From Verrucomicrobia bacterium UBA3841 (GTDB lineage: Bacteria > Verrucomicrobiota > Kiritimatiellia > RFP12 > UBA1067): a stretch of DNA of 64,000 nt. The position numbers and the translations under genes were made by a program. The notes beneath the pieces are model-generated. The model saw only the letters and a list, made by a program, of their open reading frames with translations. It was not told the DNA's origin and made no database searches. Below are positions 1-9,392 of this stretch, one piece after another (position 1 is the stretch's first letter; each line of letters starts with the position of its first letter). The stretch lies in the NCBI GenBank assembly GCA_002392765.1, contig DGHT01000061.1, forward strand, positions 28,911 through 92,910, read 5' to 3'.

Positions 1-2
1 GC

Positions 3-107
3 GATTTCGCCTACACCTTGATCGATACTGACAGCCCGATCCCGGCGGAAGTCGTAAAGGCGCTCGAATCGAGCGACGCCGTCATCAAAGCAAGAGTCAT
101 CAAATAA
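3..107 (+). CDS. C-terminal end of a probable D-3-phosphoglycerate dehydrogenase (ACT domain), 5' end outside window
   Basis: Thirty-four codons are open from the window edge and end in TAA. The peptide contains PIPAEVVKALES followed by VIKARVIK, which resembles the last helix and strand of the ACT domain that closes D-3-phosphoglycerate dehydrogenase (SerA), the first enzyme of serine synthesis. In that family the ACT domain binds serine for feedback control. The stop lies 14 bases before the aminotransferase start, so the two genes are probably co-transcribed. Only the tail is visible, so another ACT-domain protein is possible. Confidence 0.5.
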   Translation, partial: DFAYTLIDTDSPIPAEVVKALESSDAVIKARVIK

Positions 108-121
108 CAAAGCGGCAAGCC

Positions 122-1324
122 ATGCAGACGGTCACCGATTATTTCGCCGAATCAGCCGGCAAGTCAAGTTTCATCCGCAAGATGTTCGAGAAGGGACTCG
201 AACTGAAGGCGCAATTCGGCGAGGAGAACGTCTGCGACTTCTCTCTCGGCAACCCGGACGTCCCGCCGCCCGCAGCGGCGCGGGACGTCCTTCGCGCGAT
301 TGCGGACGATGCCGTGCGTCCGCTCGGCCTCGGCTACTGTCCGAACGCCGGCATCCCCGCAGTGCGCGAAAAAATCGCCGTCTGGATATCGTCGCAGCAG
401 TCTATGGAGGTTCCCGCATCTTGCACGATCATGACGGTCGGCGCGGCAAGCGCTCTCGTCGACTGCTTCCGCGCGACGATCGAGCGCGGCGACGAAGTCA
501 TCGTGCCGTCACCGTATTTCGTGGAATACGGAAACTACTGCGGACACTTCGGCGGCGTTCTCCGTCCGGTCGCTACGAAAGAGGATTTCTCTCTCGATAT
601 CGAAGCGATAGCCAATGCCGTAACGCCGCGCACGAGAGCCATAATCATAAACTCTCCCAACAATCCGACGGGCGCCGTCTACTCCCGGGACGAACTCGAA
701 CGGCTCGTCTCCGTCGTCGAAGACGAAAACCGCCGCCGCGGTCCTTCCGGCAAGGCGCTTTTCATTCTTTCCGACGAACCTTACAGGGCGTTCGCGTACG
801 ACGGCGTCGAAGTTCCGGCGGTTCTCCCGATGTCGAAGTACGCTGTAGTCGTCGGCAGCTTTTCCAAAACCCTTTCGATGGCCGGCGAACGCGTCGGCTA
901 CATCGCCGTCAATCCCGCGCTTTGCGAGGAAGACGGAGGTGCTTTCGTTTCGACGCTGGTTCTCGTCAACAGGACTCTCGGATGCGTCAACGCGCCTGTG
1001 ATCGGACAGAGGCTGGCCGCGGCGATCTGCGGCGAAACGGTCGACATCGGAATCTATGCGCGCAGAAGGGCTCTCATGGCCGAGGTTCTGCGCAATGCGG
1101 GTATCGAATTCACGATGCCGAAAGGGGCTTTCTATTTCTTCCCGAAAGTTCCCGGCGGCGACGACTTCGCATTTGTCGACAAACTTCTCGAAGAAAGGAT
1201 TCTCGCAGTTCCCGGAACAGGATTCGGCCGTTCGGGACATATAAGATTGAGCTGTTCCGTCGACGAGAAAATCATCGAACGCAGCGCCGCCGGATTCAAA
1301 AGGGCAGTGGAGGCCGTCAAATGA
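122..1324 (+). CDS. PLP-dependent class I/II aminotransferase (aspartate aminotransferase-like)
   Basis: This 400-residue protein has the fold type I aminotransferase landmarks in order. SLGNPDVPPP lies near residue 42. NSPNNPTGAVYS near residue 178 contains the conserved asparagine-proline turn. SDEPYRAF near residue 219 supplies the aspartate and tyrosine that contact the cofactor. SFSKTLSMAGERVGY near residue 248 carries the Schiff-base lysine, and the arginine in HIRLSCS near the end would bind the substrate carboxylate. It should transfer amino groups between amino and 2-oxo acids in the cytoplasm, but the substrate cannot be read from the sequence. It sits directly after a probable SerA tail and overlaps the next gene by ATGA. 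The ATG is the first in frame; its ribosome site is weak. Confidence 0.9.
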   Translation: MQTVTDYFAESAGKSSFIRKMFEKGLELKAQFGEENVCDFSLGNPDVPPPAAARDVLRAIADDAVRPLGLGYCPNAGIPAVREKIAVWISSQQSMEVPASCTIMTVGAASALVDCFRATIERGDEVIVPSPYFVEYGNYCGHFGGVLRPVATKEDFSLDIEAIANAVTPRTRAIIINSPNNPTGAVYSRDELERLVSVVEDENRRRGPSGKALFILSDEPYRAFAYDGVEVPAVLPMSKYAVVVGSFSKTLSMAGERVGYIAVNPALCEEDGGAFVSTLVLVNRTLGCVNAPVIGQRLAAAICGETVDIGIYARRRALMAEVLRNAGIEFTMPKGAFYFFPKVPGGDDFAFVDKLLEERILAVPGTGFGRSGHIRLSCSVDEKIIERSAAGFKRAVEAVK

Positions 1325-2442
1325 AATATTTCCTTGCCGGAGTCGTTGCCGCAGGCGCGCTTGCAGCGTGCGCGGAGCCGTTCATAGGCGTCGAATCGGA
1401 TCCCTCGACGCATACGGTCAAATTCTCCGCCGTTTCCACGGATTGCGGACTCGACACTCAGCTCGAGTTCCTTTTCGTCGGCCCGGGTTCCGACAAGGAC
1501 TACGAATCGATGTTCGTGACGGACGCTTCGATTAATGATATCTGCGAGGCTTTCGTCAAGGCCGGATTTCCGGTCGGTGTGCCGTACGATTTCCCGGGAT
1601 ACGCATTCTGGCCGTCCGGTCCTGAAGTCGCGATGGAACCTTCATTCGCGTCGCTCGTCAGGGAAATGCGCGGCGAGGAAACGCCGCCCATCGTCTACAC
1701 GGGGGGCAGAAGGGATGCCGCCGGAATTCCCGACGCCGAAAAGGAAAGTCCCATGGCGCTCTTCGCGCTCTACAATTGCACGCAGTCGATTCTGCAGTTG
1801 GACGATTCTCTCGACCAGTCGCCCGTCTACGGCAGGTTCCAGCCGGCAGTCAAGATCCCGAAGGGGGAGCGAAAAACATTCACCTTCAAGTGGGACGGCA
1901 AAACAGCGACCAGACGGATTGACGTGGTTCTTTCGCCCGGCAGACTTCAGGAAGTCCTTTCCGGACTCCGCGACGCCTCGCGCGACAGCGAAGTGTCGGT
2001 CTGCTGTTCGTTCGATCCCGAAATGACGCTCGCGGAAGCCGTAGATTGCGCAACCGCGATTTCCATGATAGATTCGAGAACCGTCAAATTCAACTGTTCC
2101 TCCAATTTCTACTACAGGGCGTTTCTTCCTCTCGAAAAATGGCGCGAAAGAAAGGAACGCCTCGCCCAGCCTCCAGAGGTGCTTTTCCGCGAAGACGGAA
2201 TGATTCTCGTGAATAAAATTCTCGAGGACTGGTCGAAGGACGATTCGCTGGATCCAATCCTGACGGTTGAGCCGCACGAGTTCGACGATATCGGCAAAGC
2301 GGCGGAATTCGCCGCATCCGCGTCCGGAAGGACGTTCACCTGCCTGTTGTTCGCGTCTCCCTCCATGAAGCTTTCGACCCTTGTCGAATTCAAGAAGAAG
2401 GCGAAAAGCGGCATTCTCAACTGGTACGTGTTCAAACTATGA
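1321..2442 (+). CDS. YdjY-like probable lipoprotein
   Basis: The reading frame is open from far upstream, but the likely start is the ATG at 1321, which overlaps the aminotransferase stop as ATGA and begins a classic export signal. MKYFLAGVVAAGALAAC ends in an LAAC lipobox, so lipid anchoring is likely. The product is about 373 residues. The stretch YESMFVTDASINDICEAFVK, then AGFPVG, resembles the YdjY domain found in many planctomycete and related secreted proteins, whose function is unknown. No catalytic motif is visible. It is coupled to rarA by another ATGA overlap, so transcription is shared, but nothing links the two functions. Confidence 0.65.
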   Translation: MKYFLAGVVAAGALAACAEPFIGVESDPSTHTVKFSAVSTDCGLDTQLEFLFVGPGSDKDYESMFVTDASINDICEAFVKAGFPVGVPYDFPGYAFWPSGPEVAMEPSFASLVREMRGEETPPIVYTGGRRDAAGIPDAEKESPMALFALYNCTQSILQLDDSLDQSPVYGRFQPAVKIPKGERKTFTFKWDGKTATRRIDVVLSPGRLQEVLSGLRDASRDSEVSVCCSFDPEMTLAEAVDCATAISMIDSRTVKFNCSSNFYYRAFLPLEKWRERKERLAQPPEVLFREDGMILVNKILEDWSKDDSLDPILTVEPHEFDDIGKAAEFAASASGRTFTCLLFASPSMKLSTLVEFKKKAKSGILNWYVFKL

Positions 2443-3710
2443 GCCGCAACCGCCAGGAGCCTTTGGCGGCAAGGATGCGTCCGCGTTCCATCGACGAAAT
2501 AGAGGGACAGGATCACATCCTGGGCGAGGGAAGGCTTTTGAGAAGGGTGATAGAGGCCGACAGGCTTACGAACATAATCCTCTACGGTCCGCCCGGATGC
2601 GGGAAGACTTCCATAGCCGAAGCGATCGCAAAATCGACCAAACGCAATTTCGTAAGGCTTTCGGGCGTAACGTCCGGCGTCGCCGACATAAGGAAGATTT
2701 GCGACAGGTCGTCGTCAGAACTCGATGGAGAGGGGACCATCCTGTTCGTCGATGAAATACACCGTTTCAACAAATCGCAGCAGGACGTGCTGCTTCCGTT
2801 TGTCGAGGACGGCACCGTTGTTCTCATCGGCGCGACGACGCACAATCCGAATTTCTTCATCAATACGCCTTTGACGTCAAGGTCGCTCGTTTTCGAACTG
2901 AAACCGCTCGACGCCAAGGCGATTTCAAATCTGATTCTTAAAGCTCTTAAAGACGAAGAAAGGGGATACGGCAGGATTCCGTCCGAAATCCAGGATGACG
3001 CGCTGGAGTTCCTTTCGACCGTCTCCGAAGGCGATGCGCGGCACGCATTGACGGCGCTCGAGATCGCAATGCTGTCGACGCCTCCGTCCGATGACGGCAT
3101 CGTCCATTTTACAATCGATGTAATGCAGGAATGCGTCCAGAAAAAAAGGGTGGTATACGACAAAGACGAGGACGGACATTACGATACGATTTCGGCTTTT
3201 ATCAAATCCATCCGCGGAAGCGATCCCGACGCGGCGATATACTGGCTCGCAAAGATGCTCTCTGCGGGCGAAGATCCTCGATTCATAGCAAGGCGTCTGG
3301 TAATCAGCGCAAGCGAGGATATCGGGAACGCAGAGCCCAGAGCGCTGCCTCTGGCGATAGCGGCAATGCAGGCGGCAGATTTCGTCGGAATGCCGGAATG
3401 TCAACTAAATCTCGCCCAGGCTGCGACGTTCCTGGCAAGCTCGCCAAAATCCAACGCATCGTGCATAGCGATTTCCGAAGCGATGGCGGACATTCGCACT
3501 GGCGCTGTCCAGCCTGTACCGGAACATCTCAAAAACAAACACGTGCAGGCTATCGGCAGCAACGAAGTCACCGAATACAAGTATCCGCACAATTTCCTGA
3601 ACCATTACGTCAAACAGGACTACATGACCGTGTCAAAAAAGTACTACCGTCCCACAGGGCAGGGCTTTGAAGCGGCCATTGCACGTCGTCTCAAAACCAT
3701 AAAGGCCTAG
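2439..3710 (+). CDS. rarA: Replication-associated recombination protein A (RarA/MgsA AAA+ ATPase)
   Basis: This 423-residue AAA+ ATPase matches the RarA/MgsA/WRNIP1 family in length and motif order. The N-terminus has PLAARMRPRSIDEIEGQDHI, Walker A is GPPGCGKTS near residue 49, Walker B is ILFVDEIHRFNKSQQD near residue 103, and sensor 1 is GATTHNPNF near residue 128. The C-terminal tetramerisation region has DPDAAIYWLAKML and ends in HNFLNHYVKQDYM-type sequence and YYRPTGQG. The family acts at stalled replication forks with SSB and the clamp loader. It overlaps the preceding lipoprotein gene by ATGA and ends 23 bases before the convergent GH109 gene, with no clear hairpin terminator between them. 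Confidence 0.95.
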   Translation: MSRNRQEPLAARMRPRSIDEIEGQDHILGEGRLLRRVIEADRLTNIILYGPPGCGKTSIAEAIAKSTKRNFVRLSGVTSGVADIRKICDRSSSELDGEGTILFVDEIHRFNKSQQDVLLPFVEDGTVVLIGATTHNPNFFINTPLTSRSLVFELKPLDAKAISNLILKALKDEERGYGRIPSEIQDDALEFLSTVSEGDARHALTALEIAMLSTPPSDDGIVHFTIDVMQECVQKKRVVYDKDEDGHYDTISAFIKSIRGSDPDAAIYWLAKMLSAGEDPRFIARRLVISASEDIGNAEPRALPLAIAAMQAADFVGMPECQLNLAQAATFLASSPKSNASCIAISEAMADIRTGAVQPVPEHLKNKHVQAIGSNEVTEYKYPHNFLNHYVKQDYMTVSKKYYRPTGQGFEAAIARRLKTIKA

Positions 3711-3733
3711 TTTACATAACACCTATTATGCGA

Positions 3734-4969
3734 CTAGCGGATAAAATCCGGGACTTTTACAGGAATTGAACCGGCGGCAACGGATTTCTCGGACAATTCG
3801 GTCAGACAGCTCCAAGTGGCCGCATCGTAGACAGTCGAATCCATAGGCTCGCCGTTCTTGAGGCATGCAGTCCATCTGAGATCCATCAAAAAATCCATGC
3901 CACCGTGTCCGCCGACTTTTTTCGCAAGTTCCCACGATTCTTTGACGAACGGATGTTCGTATTGTTTTCTAAGTTCGGCAAGCTCCGTTTCCTGAAGCCA
4001 TTTATCGGAATCGGGCAGCAATGCGACTTTCAAGGGATAGCCGGACAGAATGCCTTTTGTTCCTGAAATCAGATTTATCCGGGAATACGGACGCGGAGAC
4101 GAAACGGCGTGCTGGATCATGATCGTACGGCCTTTGGCCGTTTTGAATATCGACGTATTGACATCGCCGAGTCTGTACGTGTCCATAGCCTCGGGTGACG
4201 ACGCGCCGAACTGTCTGGCGGCGAACGCGGTGATTCCAGCCTGGCGGGAACTGACGGAAACGACGTAATCGAGCCTGTCGGATCCGTTTACATCCATGTA
4301 TTTGCAAATCGGCGCCAGACCGTGCGTCGGGTACGGATTGCCGTCGTGTACGGCGTTCCATTTGAGACGCCATCTGTCCCACGAGCCTCTCAGCGCTGTA
4401 AAATATTTGCAACCGTCGACTTCGGCGAAATTCTCAGCGGCAAGATTGTGTATGTACGCTCCTTCGCCATGGACGAGTTCGCCAAGTACGCCTGACCGGC
4501 ACAGATTGAGAGCAAAAAGCTCCTCGTCGCCATAGCAGCAGTTTTCGAGCGGTATCAAGTGCCGTTTCGTACGTTCGGCCGTTTCGACCAGTCTCCAGCA
4601 ATCCTCGACAGTCATCGCGCAAGGGACTTCGACAGCCGCGTGTTTTCCCCTTTCCATCGCCGCGACTGCCGCTGGTGCGTGTACAGGCCACGGCGCGGTT
4701 ATGTAAACTACGTCAACATTCGGGCTGTCGGCGAGGCGCAGGTACGAATCGGCGCCAAGATATGTTTCAGCCGGAGGTTTGCCGGCATTGGCAAGCGCAT
4801 CGTTTCCTTCGGCGAGACGGAAATCCTCGACGTCTGACAAAGCCGTCACTTCAACGTCGGGGATTTTGATCAAACGCTTGACGGCGCAATCGCCGCGGCG
4901 TCCAATGCCGACAATACCGACCCTTATCCGCTTAAGCGGCGGCGCGCGAAATCCGTCTTTAAAAGACAT
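3734..4969 (-). CDS. GH109-type NAD-dependent glycosidase / Gfo-Idh-MocA family oxidoreductase
   Basis: The start is placed at the ATG at 4969 because AGGCAGGA lies just upstream and the Rossmann fold begins 16 residues later; the frame stays open further upstream. The product is about 411 residues. RVGIVGIGRRG is the dinucleotide-binding loop. EVPCAM, ENCCYGDEE, YIHNL and THGL are the pattern of family GH109, whose characterised members remove terminal alpha-N-acetylgalactosamine by an NAD-dependent oxidation, elimination and re-addition mechanism. The ENCCY and YIHNL motifs separate it from ordinary sugar dehydrogenases. No export signal is seen at this start. It follows the DUF3472 gene by 13 bases, at the tail of the V-ATPase cluster. 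GalNAc activity is inferred and could be another N-acetylhexosamine. Confidence 0.82.
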   Translation of the reverse strand: MSFKDGFRAPPLKRIRVGIVGIGRRGDCAVKRLIKIPDVEVTALSDVEDFRLAEGNDALANAGKPPAETYLGADSYLRLADSPNVDVVYITAPWPVHAPAAVAAMERGKHAAVEVPCAMTVEDCWRLVETAERTKRHLIPLENCCYGDEELFALNLCRSGVLGELVHGEGAYIHNLAAENFAEVDGCKYFTALRGSWDRWRLKWNAVHDGNPYPTHGLAPICKYMDVNGSDRLDYVVSVSSRQAGITAFAARQFGASSPEAMDTYRLGDVNTSIFKTAKGRTIMIQHAVSSPRPYSRINLISGTKGILSGYPLKVALLPDSDKWLQETELAELRKQYEHPFVKESWELAKKVGGHGGMDFLMDLRWTACLKNGEPMDSTVYDAATWSCLTELSEKSVAAGSIPVKVPDFIR

Positions 4970-4982
4970 GTCCTGCCTAAGT

Positions 4983-5834
4983 CTAATCGGCGGTTTCCAG
5001 CGAAAAGGACGTGTTGACCGGCACGTGCGTGTTTTCCGTGTCGCCGCCCGTCTGGATGATCGCGCCGCCGGAAACGGGTATGCAGTCGACAGACATGAGC
5101 GTATTCCTGTCGCCTGTGAATCTTGCACCGGTTGCGGCCACGGATTCGCCGTTGGGCCTCTTTGCGGCGAAACCGGAGAACTCCGCTTTCCTGGCGATGG
5201 TTTTCGAATGTCCGTTGCGCCAGAAATCCTCCACGAACGAATGGATCATCTTGATTCTTGCGTCGCGGCCGTGGTTGGGACGCGAAATCGCGGCGATCTT
5301 TTCTTCGTTCGAAGCGTCGCCGATATATCCTGTGAAGAGTGTCCTGTCCCCTTCTTCGGGCTCGGCCGTTACGCGGAAGCGGAGCTTCTGCCCGACCTTC
5401 CAGTTGCATCCGAACATCGTTTTCGCGCCGGTGCCCTCTCCGCCGAAACGCGATACGTTTATGCCTTCGGCTGCGTATACGACGCGCGCGCGGTGTTCGT
5501 CCTTGACGGATTCGCTCTTGGCGGAGAAATCCATGGCGTTGGAAAGCGGATCCCAGATGGAGAATATCCCGACATGGCGTCCCTGCACGTTCTGAAGTCC
5601 CATGTACCCCCCGTCGAACCCGATAGCCATGTAATAACTGTTCGTCTGCTCCTGGAGGATTGTGACGGAACCCGACGCTTCCACGGCATCGTCCGGAAGT
5701 CCCTCCCACCATAGATGGACGCTTCTCGCCTGGCGGGAAGCCTGAACTTCGCCGGAGACGTCCAGCGCCGGAGATGCGGAGAGCGAATGCGACAATGCTG
5801 CCGCGGCGATCCAAAGGATGGTTCTGAATATCAT
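4983..5834 (-). CDS. Secreted DUF3472-like protein
   Basis: The likely start is the ATG at 5834, which begins a standard signal peptide (MIFRTILWIAAAALSHSLSA) with a probable cleavage after the SA-S-A region; the upstream open frame looks like an extension without one. The mature part of about 260 residues contains YYMAIGFDGGYMGLQ and HVGIFSIWDP, the hallmark of DUF3472, a secreted beta-rich domain of unknown function that often accompanies carbohydrate-active enzymes. A later part contains EDFWRNGHSK and a C-terminal jelly-roll-like segment. It lies 13 bases after atpB and 13 bases before the GH109 gene, so it belongs to the same transcription unit. A role with the glycosidase is only inferred. 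Confidence 0.75.
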   Translation of the reverse strand: MIFRTILWIAAAALSHSLSASPALDVSGEVQASRQARSVHLWWEGLPDDAVEASGSVTILQEQTNSYYMAIGFDGGYMGLQNVQGRHVGIFSIWDPLSNAMDFSAKSESVKDEHRARVVYAAEGINVSRFGGEGTGAKTMFGCNWKVGQKLRFRVTAEPEEGDRTLFTGYIGDASNEEKIAAISRPNHGRDARIKMIHSFVEDFWRNGHSKTIARKAEFSGFAAKRPNGESVAATGARFTGDRNTLMSVDCIPVSGGAIIQTGGDTENTHVPVNTSFSLETAD

Positions 5835-5847
5835 ATCGATTTTTCGA

Positions 5848-7149
5848 TCATACTGCGGGCCAGAATTTATCGGACAGCTTGGTGGGGATGCCCACCTCGC
5901 CCTTGTCGAAACATTGCGCGAGTATCTTCCAACCGAGATCCAGCGCCTGTTCAAGAGGTATGTTGACGGAAAGATCCATCATCCCCTTCTCGAACGCCTC
6001 GCCGTACTTGAGGAGCTTCTGGTCCCATGCGGACATCCTGAAGCCCATCGACTGCTTCTCGACGGTTTCCTTGTACTGCGCGTAAAGCTTGATCATGGCG
6101 TCCATGACGGTGCGGTGGTCTTCGCGCGTCGCCTTGTTCACCTGCTGTTTCAGACGCGAAAGCGAACCGAACGGCTCGATGCGCCCGTTGCGCAGGTAGA
6201 ACTGCCCTTCCGTAATGTAGCCGGTGTTGTCGGGGACGGGGTGGGTCACGTCGTCGCCGGGCATCGTCGTAACGGCTAGAATCGTAATCGATCCCGCGCC
6301 GTCGAAGTCGACTGCCTTCTCGTATCTCGAAGCGAGCTGCGAATAGAGATCGCCGGGATAGCCACGGTTGGACGGTATCTGCTCCATCGTAATCGCTATT
6401 TCCTTGAGCGCGTCGGCGAACGATGTCATGTTTGTCAGAAGGACGAGTACGTCCTTGCCGGAAAGCGCGAACTTCTCGGCGACGGCGAGCGAGACGTCGG
6501 GAACGAGAACGCACTCCACCGTCGGATCCGCCGCAGTGTGGACGTACATGACCGTTTTGGAGAGCGCGCCTGATTTGTCGAGCGTGTTCCTGAGTTTGAG
6601 GTATTCGTCGTACTTGAGCCCCATGCCTCCGATGACGATCACGTCGGAGTCGGCCTGCAAAGCGATCCGCGCGAGCAGCTCGTTGTACGGTTCGCCCGCC
6701 TTCGCGAATATCGGAAGCTTCTGCGACTTTACAAGCGAATTGAAAAGATCGATCATCGGGATGTTCGTGCGGACCATCTGGTGCGGCATGATTCTCTTCG
6801 CCGGATTGACGGAAGGCTGTCCGATCGGCGACGGATTCTCTTCGATTTCCGGTCCGCCGTCGCGCGGTTCGCCCGAACCGGTGAAGGCGCGTCCGAGAAG
6901 CGCGTCGGAGAAAGAGACTTTCATCGTCTCGCCGAGGAATCTGACTTTCGCGGCGGTGTCGACGCCTCTTGCGCCCGCAAAAATCTGCAATGTCACGTTA
7001 GGCCCGTCGAGCTTGATAACCTGCGCGAGCGACGTGCCCGCGCGCGATTCCACGACGGCTATTTCGTTGTACTTGACGCCTTCGGCGCGAAGTGTCGCGA
7101 CCGAACCTGAAAGCGCATCTATCTTGTGGTAGACTTTGTTGTTGAACAT
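5848..7149 (-). CDS. atpB: V/A-type ATP synthase subunit B
   Basis: At 433 residues this matches the non-catalytic B subunit of V/A-type ATPases. NPAKRIMPHQMVRTNIPMID, QKLPIFAKAGEPYNELLARI and NMTSFADALKEI are family landmarks, as is the segment IPSNRGYPGDLYSQLASRYE. The position that is a P-loop in subunit A is here AKAGEPYNE, with no GKT, as expected for B. Together with A it forms the cytoplasmic hexameric head of a proton- or sodium-translocating ATPase. It follows subunit A by 12 bases. The genes after it in transcription order are not the usual D, I and K subunits but a secreted protein and a glycosidase. Confidence 0.95.
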   Translation of the reverse strand: MFNNKVYHKIDALSGSVATLRAEGVKYNEIAVVESRAGTSLAQVIKLDGPNVTLQIFAGARGVDTAAKVRFLGETMKVSFSDALLGRAFTGSGEPRDGGPEIEENPSPIGQPSVNPAKRIMPHQMVRTNIPMIDLFNSLVKSQKLPIFAKAGEPYNELLARIALQADSDVIVIGGMGLKYDEYLKLRNTLDKSGALSKTVMYVHTAADPTVECVLVPDVSLAVAEKFALSGKDVLVLLTNMTSFADALKEIAITMEQIPSNRGYPGDLYSQLASRYEKAVDFDGAGSITILAVTTMPGDDVTHPVPDNTGYITEGQFYLRNGRIEPFGSLSRLKQQVNKATREDHRTVMDAMIKLYAQYKETVEKQSMGFRMSAWDQKLLKYGEAFEKGMMDLSVNIPLEQALDLGWKILAQCFDKGEVGIPTKLSDKFWPAV

Positions 7150-7161
7150 TTCCCTGTCTCC

Positions 7162-8931
7162 TTACTTCCCGTCCGTCGCTTCGGCGATTTTCTTTTCCAG
7201 TCCGGACTTGAGCGATTTGAAATCCTCCGATTCGAACGGCTTGTCGTTCCAGTCGATGAACGTCTGCTGCAGATCGAGGAAGAATTTGCGCGTCGCATCC
7301 TTTTCGGGAAATTCGAAATCGGCCGCCAGCGTTTTCTCGACCATGTCGAACATCACGCGCTGGCGCGCGACGGGCGTCGTGGCGTCGGACTCGGAAAACG
7401 CGTTCTGCTGGAGATACACCGCATCGAGAAACTCGGCCTTGAGATACGTCGTGAAGTCCTCCAGGCTCGTGCCTTCCTCGCCTACGACCTTCATCATCTG
7501 TCCGATCTCGTTGCCTCGGCGCAATATGGCGCGCGCCTTTTCCACGCGTTCCTGCTCGATGACTGAATTGTAGTGGCTCCAGCTGTCGAGAGGGTCGATC
7601 GCCGGGTAGCGTCTGGCGTCGGACCTCGCGCGGCTGAGGCCGTGGAATCCGCCGACGACCTTTAGCGTCGCCTGTGTGACGGGTTCGTCGAAATTGCCGC
7701 CCGCCGGAGATACGGTTCCGCCGATCGTGACCGATCCGGTCGATCCGTCGCGGAGCTTCACCCTTCCGGCGCGCTCGTAGAACGCGGCGATCCGCGATTC
7801 AAGATACGCCGGGAACGCTTCTTCTCCGGGGATCTCTTCGAGACGTCCGGAAAGCTCGCGCATCGCCTGCGCCCAGCGCGATGTCGAATCGGCCAGCACC
7901 AGGACGTTGAGTCCCATCTGGCGGAAATATTCGGCGAGCGTCACCGCCGTGTACACGGATGCTTCGCGCGATGCGACCGGCATGGACGAAGTGTTGCAGA
8001 TGATTATCGTGCGCTTCATCAGCGACTGTCCGGTTTTGGGGTCGACGATCTCGGGGAATTCCTTCAGCGTTTCGACAACCTCGCCGGCACGTTCTCCGCA
8101 CGCGGCGGATATGACGACGTCGACTTTCGCGTAACGCGCGGTAGTCTGCTGCAAAACCGTCTTGCCGGCGCCGAACGGTCCGGGAATGCAGTATGTTCCG
8201 CCGACCGCCACAGGGAAGAACGTGTCGATCGTGCGAACCGTCGTTTCAAGCGTTTCGGTCGGCTCGAGACGCTCGGTAAAGCATTTAATCGGGACCTTCA
8301 CCGGCCAGCGCTGCATCATTTTGACTTTCAATTCACCCCCGTCCTGCGAAACGAGCGTGGCGATATCGTCGGTCACGGTGTAGTCCCCTTCCGCTACGAT
8401 ATCCTTCAAAGTCCAGACGCCCTTGAGCGAGAACGGAGCCATGATCTTGTGTCCGGGCATCGTCTTGTTGTCGAAGATCCCTTCCGTGACCCACCCGATA
8501 GGATCGCCGGCCGAAATCCTCGCGCCCGGAGCGGCGGTCGGATGGAAATCCCATTTCCTGTCGCGCGGAAGTCCCGGGAGGTACATCCCGCGCTGGAGGA
8601 AGTATTCGGCGTCCTTCGATATCTTCGACGCTTCCTTGGCCAGATCGGCGAGCGGGTTCTGGAGTCCGTCGTAAACCTGCGCGAGCATGCCCGGTCCGAG
8701 TTCGGCGGCGAGAAGTTCGCCGGTGAATTCGACCGTGTCGCCGATTGATAGACCGGTCGTGGAATCGAACACCTGCATGTCGCAGCGGTCGCCGCGCACG
8801 CGGACGATTTCGGCCATCAGACGCTTGTCGCCGAGAATCGCATATCCAACCTCGTTCTGGGCGACTGCGCCGTCGAACGCGACTGTGATCATATTGCCGT
8901 TTACGGCGGATATTTTGCCGGTAGTAGTCAT
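7162..8931 (-). CDS. atpA: V/A-type ATP synthase catalytic subunit A
   Basis: This 589-residue protein is the catalytic A subunit. The N-terminal beta-barrel starts GKISAVNGNMITVAF. The long A-type insertion precedes Walker A, GPFGAGKTVLQQ, at about residue 255. The catalytic and sensor regions include SACGERAGEVVE, SSMPVASREAS and ADSTSRWAQAMRE. Length agrees with bacterial V-type A subunits (about 580-600). Its ATG overlaps the DUF2764 gene's stop by four bases, so translation is coupled. With B and E it would make the soluble ATP-hydrolysing or synthesising head. Ion specificity cannot be judged here because the membrane K and I subunits are not in the window. Confidence 0.97.
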   Translation of the reverse strand: MTTTGKISAVNGNMITVAFDGAVAQNEVGYAILGDKRLMAEIVRVRGDRCDMQVFDSTTGLSIGDTVEFTGELLAAELGPGMLAQVYDGLQNPLADLAKEASKISKDAEYFLQRGMYLPGLPRDRKWDFHPTAAPGARISAGDPIGWVTEGIFDNKTMPGHKIMAPFSLKGVWTLKDIVAEGDYTVTDDIATLVSQDGGELKVKMMQRWPVKVPIKCFTERLEPTETLETTVRTIDTFFPVAVGGTYCIPGPFGAGKTVLQQTTARYAKVDVVISAACGERAGEVVETLKEFPEIVDPKTGQSLMKRTIIICNTSSMPVASREASVYTAVTLAEYFRQMGLNVLVLADSTSRWAQAMRELSGRLEEIPGEEAFPAYLESRIAAFYERAGRVKLRDGSTGSVTIGGTVSPAGGNFDEPVTQATLKVVGGFHGLSRARSDARRYPAIDPLDSWSHYNSVIEQERVEKARAILRRGNEIGQMMKVVGEEGTSLEDFTTYLKAEFLDAVYLQQNAFSESDATTPVARQRVMFDMVEKTLAADFEFPEKDATRKFFLDLQQTFIDWNDKPFESEDFKSLKSGLEKKIAEATDGK

Positions 8932-9392
8932 TTTTCCGTATCCTTGCGGTTTGCGTCAGCCAGCGATTTCTCGAAGGCCGCGACGCCAGATTCTTTTGAA
9001 ATTCCCGAACGTTTTTCGGCTATCGCGAGCCGGACGGAATACGCCGCCAGAGCTCCCGCCCCCAGTGGGGACGCGGGGGGGACGAGTTCGCCGGCCGCAT
9101 CCCACCACACCTTGTCGATAAGCTCGTCGCGCTTAGCGACGTCTTTTTCCTGGAAGCACGCCGCTATGCGCCCCTTCCAGTAGATCGAACAACCGCGCGC
9201 CGGGCGCTTCCAGCGCGCTCCGCCGCGGGCTTCGGCTACCGCGTTGCGAAGCTGCGTCTCCAGATCGCGCCACTGTTCGAGCGGACCGTCGGCCGCGTTT
9301 CCGGCCAAGGCGTCGAACGCTTCACGCGTCATCGGCGCGGGAGCGCCGAACGCGAGAGCGGGCAGCGACGATACGATGTAGTCAACGCTCAT
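8928..9392 (-). CDS. DUF2764 protein, V-ATPase-associated subunit
   Basis: This 154-residue protein opens with MSVDYIVSSLPALAFGAPAP, the start of DUF2764, a family that replaces the recognisable subunit C in V-ATPase operons of Chlamydia, spirochaetes and Bacteroidetes. It is mostly helical and has a WKGRIAACFQE segment in the middle. Its start overlaps the atpE stop by ATGA, and its stop overlaps the atpA start by ATGA. The gene order E, DUF2764, A, B is the one known from those groups. A stalk-cap role equivalent to subunit C is an inference from position. Confidence 0.8.
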   Translation of the reverse strand: MSVDYIVSSLPALAFGAPAPMTREAFDALAGNAADGPLEQWRDLETQLRNAVAEARGGARWKRPARGCSIYWKGRIAACFQEKDVAKRDELIDKVWWDAAGELVPPASPLGAGALAAYSVRLAIAEKRSGISKESGVAAFEKSLADANRKDTEK